Below are positions 26,971 through 34,934 of a stretch of DNA of 57,715 nucleotides, piece by piece. Position numbers and translations under genes: made by a program. Origin of the DNA: Chitinophaga pinensis (GTDB taxonomy: Bacteria > Bacteroidota > Bacteroidia > UBA4408); NCBI GenBank assembly GCA_945872355.1, contig CAMBZU010000010.1, forward strand, positions 1-57,715. The letters run 5' to 3'. Under the pieces are notes generated by a model. It saw only the letters and a list, made by a program, of their open reading frames with translations. It was not told the DNA's origin and did no database searches. The number at the start of each line of letters is the position of its first letter. The stretch's first letter is position 1.

Positions 26971-27729
26971 TTATTCAAAGTTGAAAGAAATCTGAATAAT
27001 TTTAGAAGTCAATCTATCAATAGGTTTGGTCAGAATATTATTATCTTGTACTAGTAAATTTTTAAGTCCGAATGCGTAGGTTATTTCTGGTGAAAATTTA
27101 AAGTAGTTAAGATATAAATCGAAACCAATTCCAAACACAGCTAGGAAATCAGTATCATCAATTTTAATTAAAATATCCTTAACCAATTTACTATTCAAAT
27201 CTTTTTGAGAAGCCATATCCAAACTATATTTAGCACCTCCAATGAGGTAGGCTCTAAAATTACCAGAGCGTTCAGACTTGTATTTAAAAAGCAGTGGAAA
27301 ATCTAAAAATACCGATTCAACTTGTTTATCACGAGGTACAATTACATTATTTTCGAGAATCACATATTGCAGTGTTCTGGCTGAAAAAGACAAGGTAGGC
27401 ACAAAACGCACATTAAAATATTCGCCCAATCTTACATCGGTAATTATACCAAGGTTAAAACCACTTTCTCGTTTTGATTGTATTGTTAATACGGTATCTA
27501 CACCAAAATATTTAGGATTGTATTTGATTCTAAAATCGGCTAAATTTACCCCGAGTAAGAAACCAAAATGCAACACTCTATTGTCGTAATTCTGCAGGTT
27601 CATTACTTTATTATCTTTACTTTTACCTTGTGCAGCAGCTTTAAAGGTGGACAAACAAATTCCCAATAAAAACAGAAACAATAGTTGCTTCTTTATTTTT
27701 AAGATGAATATGGGATTGTTTTGTTTCAT
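26971..27729 (-). CDS. porT: PorT-like outer-membrane barrel, T9SS-associated
   Basis: A 252-residue barrel with a signal peptide (1-33, cut near AAA-QG), repeated beta strands with Phe/Tyr, and a C-terminal strand ending IQISFNFE. Its size, the segment FGFLLGVNLADFRIKYNP and its position next to ubiE match PorT, required for type IX secretion in Porphyromonas and Flavobacterium. The ATG overlaps the ubiE stop codon by 4 bases. The ubiE-porT adjacency is, as I recall, common in the phylum. An ordinary barrel of the same superfamily is the alternative. Confidence 0.75.
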   Translation of the reverse strand: MKQNNPIFILKIKKQLLFLFLLGICLSTFKAAAQGKSKDNKVMNLQNYDNRVLHFGFLLGVNLADFRIKYNPKYFGVDTVLTIQSKRESGFNLGIITDVRLGEYFNVRFVPTLSFSARTLQYVILENNVIVPRDKQVESVFLDFPLLFKYKSERSGNFRAYLIGGAKYSLDMASQKDLNSKLVKDILIKIDDTDFLAVFGIGFDLYLNYFKFSPEITYAFGLKNLLVQDNNILTKPIDRLTSKIIQISFNFE

Positions 27730-28490
27730 TTCTTTATAGAAAGATAAATGGTGGCAATACCACCAGTTAAAGCATAAATTTCAACTTTATTAAAACCACA
27801 GGATTTAATGATTGATGCCATTTTTTCACCGTCGGGAAATGCCTGTACAGACTCAGGGAGATACGAATATGCAGCTGAATCGCTAGATATTTTTTTTCCT
27901 AAACCAGGTAATACTTTTAAGAAGTAAAAATTATAAAGTTGCTTGAGTGGAAACACGGTAGGCTTACTGAATTCTAGGATTGCTGCAACACCGCCAGGTT
28001 TGAGCACTCTATACATTTCGCTTAGACCAACTTCAAGATGTTCAAAGTTTCGGACACCAAACGCAACTGTAATAGCATCGAATGATCCGTTTTCAAAATT
28101 TATTTTTTCACTATCGCCATGTAGTAATTCAATTTTATGGGTAAGTGCTTTTGATTTAAGTTTTTTCCTACCCACATCAAGCATACCATCAGATATATCG
28201 ATACCAATTATTTTGTCTGGGTTTAATTTCAAACATTCAATCGCAAAATCGCCAGTTCCTGTTGCGATATCTAATATCACTTTAGGCGCGAAAGGTTTGA
28301 TTAATCGCACAGCTTTTTTACGCCAAAGAATGTCAATTCCCAAAGAAAGAAAATGATTTAAAAAATCGTAGCGATGACTAATGTTATTGAACATTTCGGC
28401 TACCTGTTGTTTTTTGGCTGTTTCTAGCTCTTTGTATGGCTTAACCTTATCGGCAGGATTTGTTTCAATATTTTTCTCCACGCTTTTCAC
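27726..28490 (-). CDS. ubiE: Demethylmenaquinone methyltransferase
   Basis: A SAM-dependent C-methyltransferase for the last step of menaquinone synthesis (Bacteroidota use menaquinone). Motif I is ILDIATGTGDFAIE (about 71-84). The family signature VAFGVRNFEHLEVGLSEMYRVLKPGG (in part, about 142-167) is clear, followed by ILEFSKP. Length (254) is normal. It lies 38 bases after rfaE1 and overlaps porT by 4 bases. The gene is also called menG. Confidence 0.95.
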   Translation of the reverse strand: MKSVEKNIETNPADKVKPYKELETAKKQQVAEMFNNISHRYDFLNHFLSLGIDILWRKKAVRLIKPFAPKVILDIATGTGDFAIECLKLNPDKIIGIDISDGMLDVGRKKLKSKALTHKIELLHGDSEKINFENGSFDAITVAFGVRNFEHLEVGLSEMYRVLKPGGVAAILEFSKPTVFPLKQLYNFYFLKVLPGLGKKISSDSAAYSYLPESVQAFPDGEKMASIIKSCGFNKVEIYALTGGIATIYLSIKK

Positions 28491-28528
28491 TTTGCTAATT
28501 GAATATTGATAATTAATAAACGTAATAA

Positions 28529-29521
28529 CTATTTAACACACTCATTAAGTAATTGTTGCTTTGTTATGGGCACAACTCCTCTTTTTTCGCATACTAAACC
28601 ACCAGCTAAATTAGATAACGCGGCAAGCTTCTTAATATTGGCCTTAGCAGCTAAGCAGAGGGCGGCTACACTTATTACAGTATCGCCAGCACCAGAAACA
28701 TCAGCAATATTGCGCAGATGCGCTGGTATTTTATAATTTAATTTATTATCGCTAACAAAAACACCGGCTTCACTCAAGGTGATTAAAGTTATTTGATTAT
28801 TTAATTTTTTACGCAAAAAAGCATCTGCTAAAACAATTGCATTTTCCTCTTTAATATCAATTGATTTCCCAATAGCCTCGATTAGTTCACGCAAATTAGG
28901 TTTAAACAAGGTTACATTCATGTAGCACCAAAAATTTTTATGTTTTGGATCAACAGCAATTGGGATTTTTAATTTTAAGGCTAAATCAATAATGGCTTCA
29001 ATTAACGATGGGCAAAGCATTCCTTTGTCATAATCTTCGATAATGATAGCCTGTGGTTTTAGTGTTGTTATGCCTTTTAAAATATGCTTTTGAAGTACGT
29101 TTTTTTCTTTGGTTTTTAATTCATCAGTTTGTTCCTCATCGATACGCAGCATGTGATGAGATTGACTGATTACTCTTGTTTTAATTGTAGAAATTCTATT
29201 TTTAATTATTTGGCAATGGTTGGTTTTAATTCCTTCCTTTTTGAGAATTTCAATCATTTTATTGCCGGCATCATCGTTACCCAAAATAGTAAACAACAAT
29301 GGTTCAGCACCAAGAGTTTTAATATTGAGCGCCACATTAGCTGCACCACCGGGCTTGTATGATTTTTCACTAACTTCAAGCACAGCTACAGGCGCTTCGG
29401 GTGAAATTCTGTTAGCTTTTCCAATCCAATAAGCATCTAGCATGGCATCGCCAATAACCATTATGCGTTTACCAGCAAAGGATTCGATGAGCTTAATATT
29501 ATTTTTTTGCGTGTTATTCAA
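28529..29521 (-). CDS. rfaE1: D-glycero-beta-D-manno-heptose-7-phosphate kinase
   Basis: A PfkB-family sugar kinase (RfaE domain I, HldA/HldE-N) that phosphorylates heptose 7-phosphate at C1 for LPS core heptose synthesis. Signatures are GDAMLDAYWIGKANRISPEAPV (in part, 24-45), the GG pair at 58-59 and the C-terminal DVSGAGDTV with catalytic D280. The 330-residue protein holds only the kinase; the adenylyltransferase half of bifunctional HldE is absent and would be a separate gene. The gene starts 5 bases after aspC ends. Confidence 0.9.
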   Translation of the reverse strand: MNNTQKNNIKLIESFAGKRIMVIGDAMLDAYWIGKANRISPEAPVAVLEVSEKSYKPGGAANVALNIKTLGAEPLLFTILGNDDAGNKMIEILKKEGIKTNHCQIIKNRISTIKTRVISQSHHMLRIDEEQTDELKTKEKNVLQKHILKGITTLKPQAIIIEDYDKGMLCPSLIEAIIDLALKLKIPIAVDPKHKNFWCYMNVTLFKPNLRELIEAIGKSIDIKEENAIVLADAFLRKKLNNQITLITLSEAGVFVSDNKLNYKIPAHLRNIADVSGAGDTVISVAALCLAAKANIKKLAALSNLAGGLVCEKRGVVPITKQQLLNECVK

Positions 29522-29526
29522 ACAGT

Positions 29527-30726
29527 TTAGTTTAAGCGTGCCAGAGCATTTTTGAGGCGTTTGATGGCTTCAATAATTTTATCTTCAGAGGTAGCGTAGG
29601 AAAATCTCACACAATTATCATCCCCAAAAGCATCGCCACTTACAAGGGCCAAATTTGCTGAGTTAAGCAAATACATGCACATTTCAGCAGAGTTATTGAT
29701 TATTATATCTCCATCAGATTTACCAAAATAAGCGCTAATATCTGGGAACACATAAAAAGCACCATCAGGTATATTTGTTTTTAAACCTGGGATTTCTTTT
29801 AGCATTTCGAGCACCATATTTCTTCTATTCAGAAAGCCATCTCTCATTGGCTTTACTACTTCTGGGTTAGCCAGCAATGCTGCTAAAGCTGCTTTTTGAG
29901 CAACTGAACAAGTGCCTGAAGTAAACTGACCTTGTACTTTTTCACATGCTTTTGCGATCCAGATAGGAGCACCAATATATCCAATTCTCCAACCTGTCAT
30001 GGCAAAGCCTTTGCTAACACCGTTAACAGTAATTACCCTATCGTAAATAGCAGGAAACTGAGCAATACTCTCGTGTTTTCCTACAAAATTAATATGTTCA
30101 TATATTTCATCAGATACAACAAACACATGGGGATATTTTTCTAAAACACCTGCCAAGTTCTTTAGTTCAGCTTTATTGTAAACTGAGCCGCTAGGGTTGC
30201 ATGGTGTAGAAAAAATAATCATTTTGGTTTTAGGCGTTATTGCAGCCTCTAATTGCGCTGGCGTTATTTTAAAATTTGCTTCAACACCAGATTGAATATA
30301 TACTGGAATTCCATCTGCCAATTTAATTAATTCGATATAACTAACCCAATAAGGAATCGGAACAATCACTTCATCATCTAAATCAATTAATGATAAGATT
30401 ACGTTTGCAATAGATTGCTTGGCCCCTGTAGATACTACAATTTGTTCGGGTGAGTAATCTATATCATTATCTCTTTTAAACTTTGCAGCAATCGCCACTC
30501 TTAAATCTTGAAAACCAGCAACAGGAGTATAGTGCGTATAATTTTGATCGATGGCTAATTTAGCTGCATCTTTAATAAAATCGGGCGTATCATAATCGGG
30601 CTCACCAATACTTAGGTTTATAATATCTTTACCTAAGGCCTGTAGTTCGCGACTTTTACGAGCCATGGCCAATGTTTGTGATTCACTTATTTTATCGAGC
30701 CTAGCGGCTAATTTTTCTGCAGACAT
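29527..30726 (-). CDS. aspC: Aspartate aminotransferase, class I
   Basis: A PLP-dependent aminotransferase of fold type I, subgroup I-gamma-like, most similar to bacterial aspartate aminotransferases. Key positions: SIGEPDYDTP (39-48), TGAKQ (100-104), the NP pair in PCNPSG (175-180), D206 and Y209 in SDEIYEH, Schiff-base K239 in SKGFAMTGWRIG and a C-terminal substrate Arg in VRFSYA. Length 399 is normal. It is the first gene of the aspC-rfaE1-ubiE-porT-FAD operon, with a -7 box at 30744-30751. Confidence 0.92.
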   Translation of the reverse strand: MSAEKLAARLDKISESQTLAMARKSRELQALGKDIINLSIGEPDYDTPDFIKDAAKLAIDQNYTHYTPVAGFQDLRVAIAAKFKRDNDIDYSPEQIVVSTGAKQSIANVILSLIDLDDEVIVPIPYWVSYIELIKLADGIPVYIQSGVEANFKITPAQLEAAITPKTKMIIFSTPCNPSGSVYNKAELKNLAGVLEKYPHVFVVSDEIYEHINFVGKHESIAQFPAIYDRVITVNGVSKGFAMTGWRIGYIGAPIWIAKACEKVQGQFTSGTCSVAQKAALAALLANPEVVKPMRDGFLNRRNMVLEMLKEIPGLKTNIPDGAFYVFPDISAYFGKSDGDIIINNSAEMCMYLLNSANLALVSGDAFGDDNCVRFSYATSEDKIIEAIKRLKNALARLN

Positions 30727-30743
30727 ATTGTGTTTAAAGTGTG

Positions 30744-30751
30744 CAAATGTA
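30744..30751 (-). promoter_or_regulatory. Candidate -7 box of the aspC operon
   Basis: It reads TACATTTG on the minus strand, giving a leader of about 11 nt. No TTG is seen at the standard -33 distance. Confidence 0.45.
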
Positions 30752-30840
30752 AGTGCTTTATGTAAATATTAAAATAGGAGTTCAGAATAATGAATGTTTT
30801 TTTCAACTATGATTGTTTATAGCTAACAAATAACAGCCTA

Positions 30841-30869
30841 TTGCAGGCGAATTGAATAATATATTTTTG
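30841..30869 (+). promoter_or_regulatory. Promoter candidate upstream of the mutase transcript
   Basis: TTG at 30841-30843, 18 bases, then TATTTTTG at 30862-30869: a full match to TTG-N17-23-TAnnTTTG. It would leave a long leader of about 175 nt. Confidence 0.45.
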
Positions 30870-31050
30870 TTTTGAATTGTATTTTTTAGGATTATTGAAA
30901 GTAACCTAAGAAATTGACGATTCAAAATTTATAAATAGTTGCATAAATCTACCTTGATTTTCTTTGCACATTGCTATCAAATTCAATCTATTAATTTTTA
31001 CAAAAAGTGTAATATTTTGTAGATATTTGCATTTAAATTCAATCAATACT

Positions 31051-31572
31051 ATGGAAGATATATTAGATATTTTTAAGTACATTTTACCTTCGGTGGTTAC
31101 TTTTTTAGCCGCTTACTTTATTATTAAAGCCTTTTTAGAAAGGGAACACAAGAACAAGTTGATGGATTTGAGGATGCAAAATCAAAGTTTAATTACGCCT
31201 ATAAGGCTTCAATCTTATGAAAGAATAGTGTTATTTTTAGAAAGAATTGCCTTAACACAATTGGTTACAAGAGTTCATAAAAGTGGCATGAGCGCTAGGT
31301 TATTGCAGAATGAAATGGTGAAAACCATACGTGCAGAATTTGAGCATAACCTATCACAACAAATATACATCACACAACAAAGCTGGGATGCCGTTAAAAC
31401 AGCTAAGGAAGAAACAATAAGAGCCATTAATATTGCATCAACCAAAGTTCCAGATGATGCAGCAGGAATAGATTTAATTAATGTAATTTTTGAATTGGTT
31501 ACAAAAGTGGAGAAATTACCTACTGATATTGCACTTGAGCGTGTGAAATTGGAAGCCAAACAAACTTTTTAA
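31051..31572 (+). CDS. Membrane-anchored coiled-coil protein of unknown function
   Basis: A 173-residue protein (MEDILD start at 31051; an upstream in-frame ATG at 30964 would add 29 residues of no evident character). One N-terminal membrane segment (about 10-28, [20 protein letters not shown]) is followed by a charged helical cytoplasmic domain. I recall similar small proteins in other Bacteroidota but know no function. It ends 10 bases before the mutase gene, so the two are probably co-transcribed. Confidence 0.75.
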   Translation: MEDILDIFKYILPSVVTFLAAYFIIKAFLEREHKNKLMDLRMQNQSLITPIRLQSYERIVLFLERIALTQLVTRVHKSGMSARLLQNEMVKTIRAEFEHNLSQQIYITQQSWDAVKTAKEETIRAINIASTKVPDDAAGIDLINVIFELVTKVEKLPTDIALERVKLEAKQTF

Positions 31573-31582
31573 AAAATTAATT

Positions 31583-33157
31583 GTGGATAAGACAACCTAT
31601 AATCAGCGTAAAGAAAAATTCACTACTGATAGTGAGATAGAGATTAAAGCCTGCTACCAGAAATTGGAAGTTGAAGATGAGCAACCTGGAAAATTTCCAT
31701 TCACCAGAGGAGTGCAATCAGACATGTATCGTTCAAAACTTTGGACCATGCGCCAATATGCAGGTTTCAGCACTGCAGAAGCATCGAATGAGAGGTATCA
31801 TTATTTATTAAAAAATGGTACTACAGGCTTATCGGTAGCTTTTGATTTACCAACTCAAATTGGTTATGATTCTGACCATGAGTTTGCAGATGGTGAAGTA
31901 GGAAAAGCGGGGGTTGCCATAGATTCGTTAAAAGATATGGAAGTGCTTTTTAAAGGAATTCAACTTGAACAAGTTACAACAAGCATGACCATTAATGCTA
32001 CTGCTTCTACGCTATTGGCAATGTATGTAGCATTGGCAAAAAAACAAGGAGCAGATATTTCAAAAATATCGGGAACCATACAAAATGACATCTTAAAAGA
32101 ATATGCAGCAAGAGGCACTTATATCTATCCGCCAAAGCCTAGCATGCGCATTATCACTGATATTTTTGAATATTGCAGTAAAGAAGTTCCAAAGTGGAAT
32201 ACCATTTCAATTAGCGGCTATCACATAAGAGAAGCAGGTGCTAACGCAGTTCAAGAGCTGGCATTTACATTGGCAAACGGAAAAGCATACATAGAAGCTG
32301 CCATGGCAAAAGGTTTGAATATTGATGTTTTTGCAAAGAGGCTTTCTTTCTTTTTTAATGCACACAATAATTTATTTGAGGAGGTAGCAAAATTTAGAGC
32401 AGCCAGAAGGATGTGGGCAAAGATTACCAAAGATCTTGGCGCAAAAGATGAACGTGCAATGATGCTTAGATTTCACACTCAAACTGGTGGTTCTACATTA
32501 ACTGCGCAGCAGCCACAAAACAATATTATTAGAGTAACTACGCAAGCATTAAGCGCTGTATTAGGCGGAACACAGTCGTTGCACACCAATGGTTTTGATG
32601 AAGCCTTAGCTTTGCCAACCGAAGAAGCAGCAAGAATTGCCTTAAGAACACAACAAATTATTGCACTTGAAAGTGGCGCAGCAGATACAGTTGACCCCTT
32701 AGCTGGTTCTTATTTTGTAGAAGCTTTAACCAATGAAATTGAAGCATTAGCTTGGGAGTACATTCAAAAAATTGACGTTATGGGCGGCGCTGTTGAAGCC
32801 ATAGAGCAAGGCTATATGCAAGACGAAATTGCTCGCTCATCATACAAATACCAAAATGACATTCAAAACGGAGAGAAAATAATTGTTGGTGTAAATAAAT
32901 ATCAAATTGATGAAAAGCCTGCAGAGAATTTATTTACGGTTGATGATTCAATCAGAACAGAGCAAATTGCAAAATTAAATCAATTGAAAGCAGAACGTAA
33001 TAATGATGATGTAAAAAGATTTCTTATACAATTAGATGAAAGTGCTAAAAGTGGCGCCAATTTGATGCCTGTAATACTTAACTGCTGTGAAAGCTATGCA
33101 ACATTAGGTGAAATTGCAGATACTTTGAGAAATGTTTTTGGAGAGCATAAGGCTTAA
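31583..33157 (+). CDS. Methylmalonyl-CoA mutase, catalytic (TIM-barrel) subunit without cobalamin domain
   Basis: Interconverts methylmalonyl-CoA and succinyl-CoA by an adenosylcobalamin radical mechanism. The 524-residue protein covers only the substrate-binding TIM barrel; the B12-binding domain with DxHxxG is missing and must come from another chain. Y59 ([10 protein letters not shown]) and R189 (PSMRI) are the residues typical of methylmalonyl rather than isobutyryl specificity, and Y213-H214 (SGYH) are active-site residues. The start is GTG at 31583-31585. The downstream subunit is not in the window; a 30-bp minisatellite follows instead. Confidence 0.9.
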   Translation: MDKTTYNQRKEKFTTDSEIEIKACYQKLEVEDEQPGKFPFTRGVQSDMYRSKLWTMRQYAGFSTAEASNERYHYLLKNGTTGLSVAFDLPTQIGYDSDHEFADGEVGKAGVAIDSLKDMEVLFKGIQLEQVTTSMTINATASTLLAMYVALAKKQGADISKISGTIQNDILKEYAARGTYIYPPKPSMRIITDIFEYCSKEVPKWNTISISGYHIREAGANAVQELAFTLANGKAYIEAAMAKGLNIDVFAKRLSFFFNAHNNLFEEVAKFRAARRMWAKITKDLGAKDERAMMLRFHTQTGGSTLTAQQPQNNIIRVTTQALSAVLGGTQSLHTNGFDEALALPTEEAARIALRTQQIIALESGAADTVDPLAGSYFVEALTNEIEALAWEYIQKIDVMGGAVEAIEQGYMQDEIARSSYKYQNDIQNGEKIIVGVNKYQIDEKPAENLFTVDDSIRTEQIAKLNQLKAERNNDDVKRFLIQLDESAKSGANLMPVILNCCESYATLGEIADTLRNVFGEHKA

Positions 33158-33163
33158 TATAAA

Positions 33164-33301
33164 GGAGTGGAAAGTTGGAAAGTGGAAAGTTTGAAAGTTG
33201 GGGAGTTGAAAGTTGGAAAGTTGAAAGTTGGGGAGTTGAAAGTTAGAAAGTGGAAAGTTGGGGAGTTGGAAAGTGGAAAGTTTATAAAGTTGAGGGAGTT
33301 T
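33164..33301. repeat. Intergenic minisatellite
   Basis: A purine-rich G/A/T array built from short words AAAGTTG, GGAAAGTGG and GGGGAGTTG. The clearest higher-order unit is 30 bases, with copies at 33197-33226 and 33227-33256 and a diverging third from 33257. It lies between the mutase stop and the next ATG. The open frame through it (Lys/Val/Gly/Glu-rich) is a product of the repeat, not a gene. Confidence 0.85.
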
Positions 33302-33320
33302 TACGTTTTAAGAAATAAAT

Positions 33321-33812
33321 ATGAATTATCAATCGATGCCGGACAGTAGCCGTTTATGGGTGTATCAAAGCAACAGAATTTTAAATGATATTGAAGTAAA
33401 TGAAATTAACAAAATGGTACAACATTTTGTACCAAGTTGGGATGCACATGGCGCATTGCTTAGCAGCGATATAACAGTTTTTCATAACTTATTTATTGTA
33501 ATTAGCGTTGATGAAAATGTAGCACAAATTAGTGGCTGTGCTATTGATAAATCTGTTGGGTTTATTAAGCGTGTTGAACAACAATTAAACATTAACCTTT
33601 TTGACAGAATGGCGGTGGCTTATCAAAAGGACAACACAATTGAAATATGCTCCATAGCTCAATTTCAAGAACTCATTAACCAAGGAATTGTAAACGCTCA
33701 AACCATGGTTTTTAACAATATTGTTACCACAAAAAAAGAGTTCGAAAGCAATTGGAATATTCCTCTTCATAAGAGCTGGCACAAACGCATGCTAAGCACT
33801 GGCACAATTTAA
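33321..33812 (+). CDS. Conserved Bacteroidota protein of unknown function
   Basis: A soluble 163-residue protein with no signal peptide or membrane segment. It starts MNYQSMPDSSRLWVYQSNR and has conserved-looking segments SWDAHG, SGCAIDKSVGFIK, LFDRMAVAY and MVFNNIVTT. I recognise the pattern as a small family widespread in Bacteroidota and often labelled 'ABC transporter ATPase' in databases; that name has no support here because there is no Walker A or B motif. The function is unknown. It lies just after the minisatellite. Confidence 0.8.
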   Translation: MNYQSMPDSSRLWVYQSNRILNDIEVNEINKMVQHFVPSWDAHGALLSSDITVFHNLFIVISVDENVAQISGCAIDKSVGFIKRVEQQLNINLFDRMAVAYQKDNTIEICSIAQFQELINQGIVNAQTMVFNNIVTTKKEFESNWNIPLHKSWHKRMLSTGTI

Positions 33813-33827
33813 CCCTGTTTAAAGCAA

Positions 33828-34913
33828 TTATTTAAATATTTTTCTTGTGTTTAATGCTTTTCTAAATGCTGCTGCATTTCTATCATGCTGAGCAATATTG
33901 GAAGCAAAATTATGACGGCCGCTAAAATCTTCTTTTGCACAAAAATAAATATAACTATGCGCCTTACGGTTTAGCACTGCATCTATAGTTGTGCTATAAG
34001 GCATACAAATAGGGCCAGGAGGCAAGCCCGCATATTTATAGGTGTTGTATGGCGAATCGTATTGAAGATGAACATTTAGCACCCTTTTAATAGTAAAGTC
34101 GCCAACAGCAAATATTACAGTTGGATCGGCTTGCAAACGCATTCCTTTTTTAAGTCGATTTAAATATACGCCCGCAATGATTGGTTGTTCGTCAACTAAC
34201 CTACTTTCTTGTTGAACTATACTGGCCAATATGCTAACTTCTGCCTTTGTTAAATCTAAACTTTTTGCTTTTTCGGTTCTGTTTTTTGACCAAAATTTAA
34301 CGTTCTCTTTCGCCATTCTTTCAATAAATTGTTTGGCAGAAGTATTCCAGTATAATTCATAGGTATTTGGAACAAAAAGCGTTAATACATTTTTACTATT
34401 AACACCAAAATCTTTTAAAAAATCATCATCATTAATTAAACTTTTTAATTCTTCTTTATCCGCTTCAATTTGCTTATGAATTACTTCAATAAAATCGTTC
34501 TTTGTTCGAGCCTCATTGAATACGAGCTTTACAGGTTCTTGATTTCCACTTCTTAACATGTTAATCAGTTCATTATTACTCATGTTTTTCTTAATCTTAA
34601 ACTTACCGGGGCGCACCTTATTTTTATATCCTTTACGCTCAGCTACCCATTCAAAAGAACTTGGGTTTTTAATGATGCTATTATCAAATAAAATCGTCAA
34701 TACATCATTAAAATTACTCCCTGTTTTAATATAAATATAAGTTTGTTCCTTACCTAATGTATCAACATTGGGTTTATAAATTCTTGAATATGTATAATAA
34801 GCTGTTCCACCTCCAATTATTACAATCAATAATAATGAAGAAACAATTACCTTTCTTAGAAAACCTGAAGATTTACTTTTGGGATTTGTTTTACTTGCTT
34901 TCTTTTTTGCCAT
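33828..34913 (-). CDS. mltG: Endolytic murein transglycosylase MltG
   Basis: Cleaves nascent peptidoglycan glycan strands near the inner membrane. A Lys-rich cytoplasmic start is followed by one membrane segment (about 21-43), a LysM-like domain, and the YceG catalytic domain with SIVQQES (about 230-237), where E236 corresponds to the catalytic Glu, and GLPPGPICMPY (296-306). Length 361 is normal. It is the last of three closely spaced genes (prmC, cytochrome, mltG; gaps of 20 and 21 bases). Confidence 0.95.
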   Translation of the reverse strand: MAKKKASKTNPKSKSSGFLRKVIVSSLLLIVIIGGGTAYYTYSRIYKPNVDTLGKEQTYIYIKTGSNFNDVLTILFDNSIIKNPSSFEWVAERKGYKNKVRPGKFKIKKNMSNNELINMLRSGNQEPVKLVFNEARTKNDFIEVIHKQIEADKEELKSLINDDDFLKDFGVNSKNVLTLFVPNTYELYWNTSAKQFIERMAKENVKFWSKNRTEKAKSLDLTKAEVSILASIVQQESRLVDEQPIIAGVYLNRLKKGMRLQADPTVIFAVGDFTIKRVLNVHLQYDSPYNTYKYAGLPPGPICMPYSTTIDAVLNRKAHSYIYFCAKEDFSGRHNFASNIAQHDRNAAAFRKALNTRKIFK

Positions 34914-34934
34914 ATTTAAATGCGCTTAATAAAG

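Larger units (their letters stand above)
30727..31050. other. Divergent intergenic region upstream of aspC and the membrane-anchored protein gene
   Basis: This gap of 324 bases contains the aspC -7 box (30744-30751, minus strand) and a plus-strand promoter candidate (30841-30869). No gene or RNA was recognised. Confidence 0.55.

Noticed and set aside
33167..33349. 60-codon plus-strand frame rich in Lys, Val, Gly and Glu
   Set aside because: It is the translation of the minisatellite.
33321..33812. Annotation as ABC transporter ATPase
   Set aside because: No Walker A, Walker B or signature motif is present; the name appears to be a propagated label.
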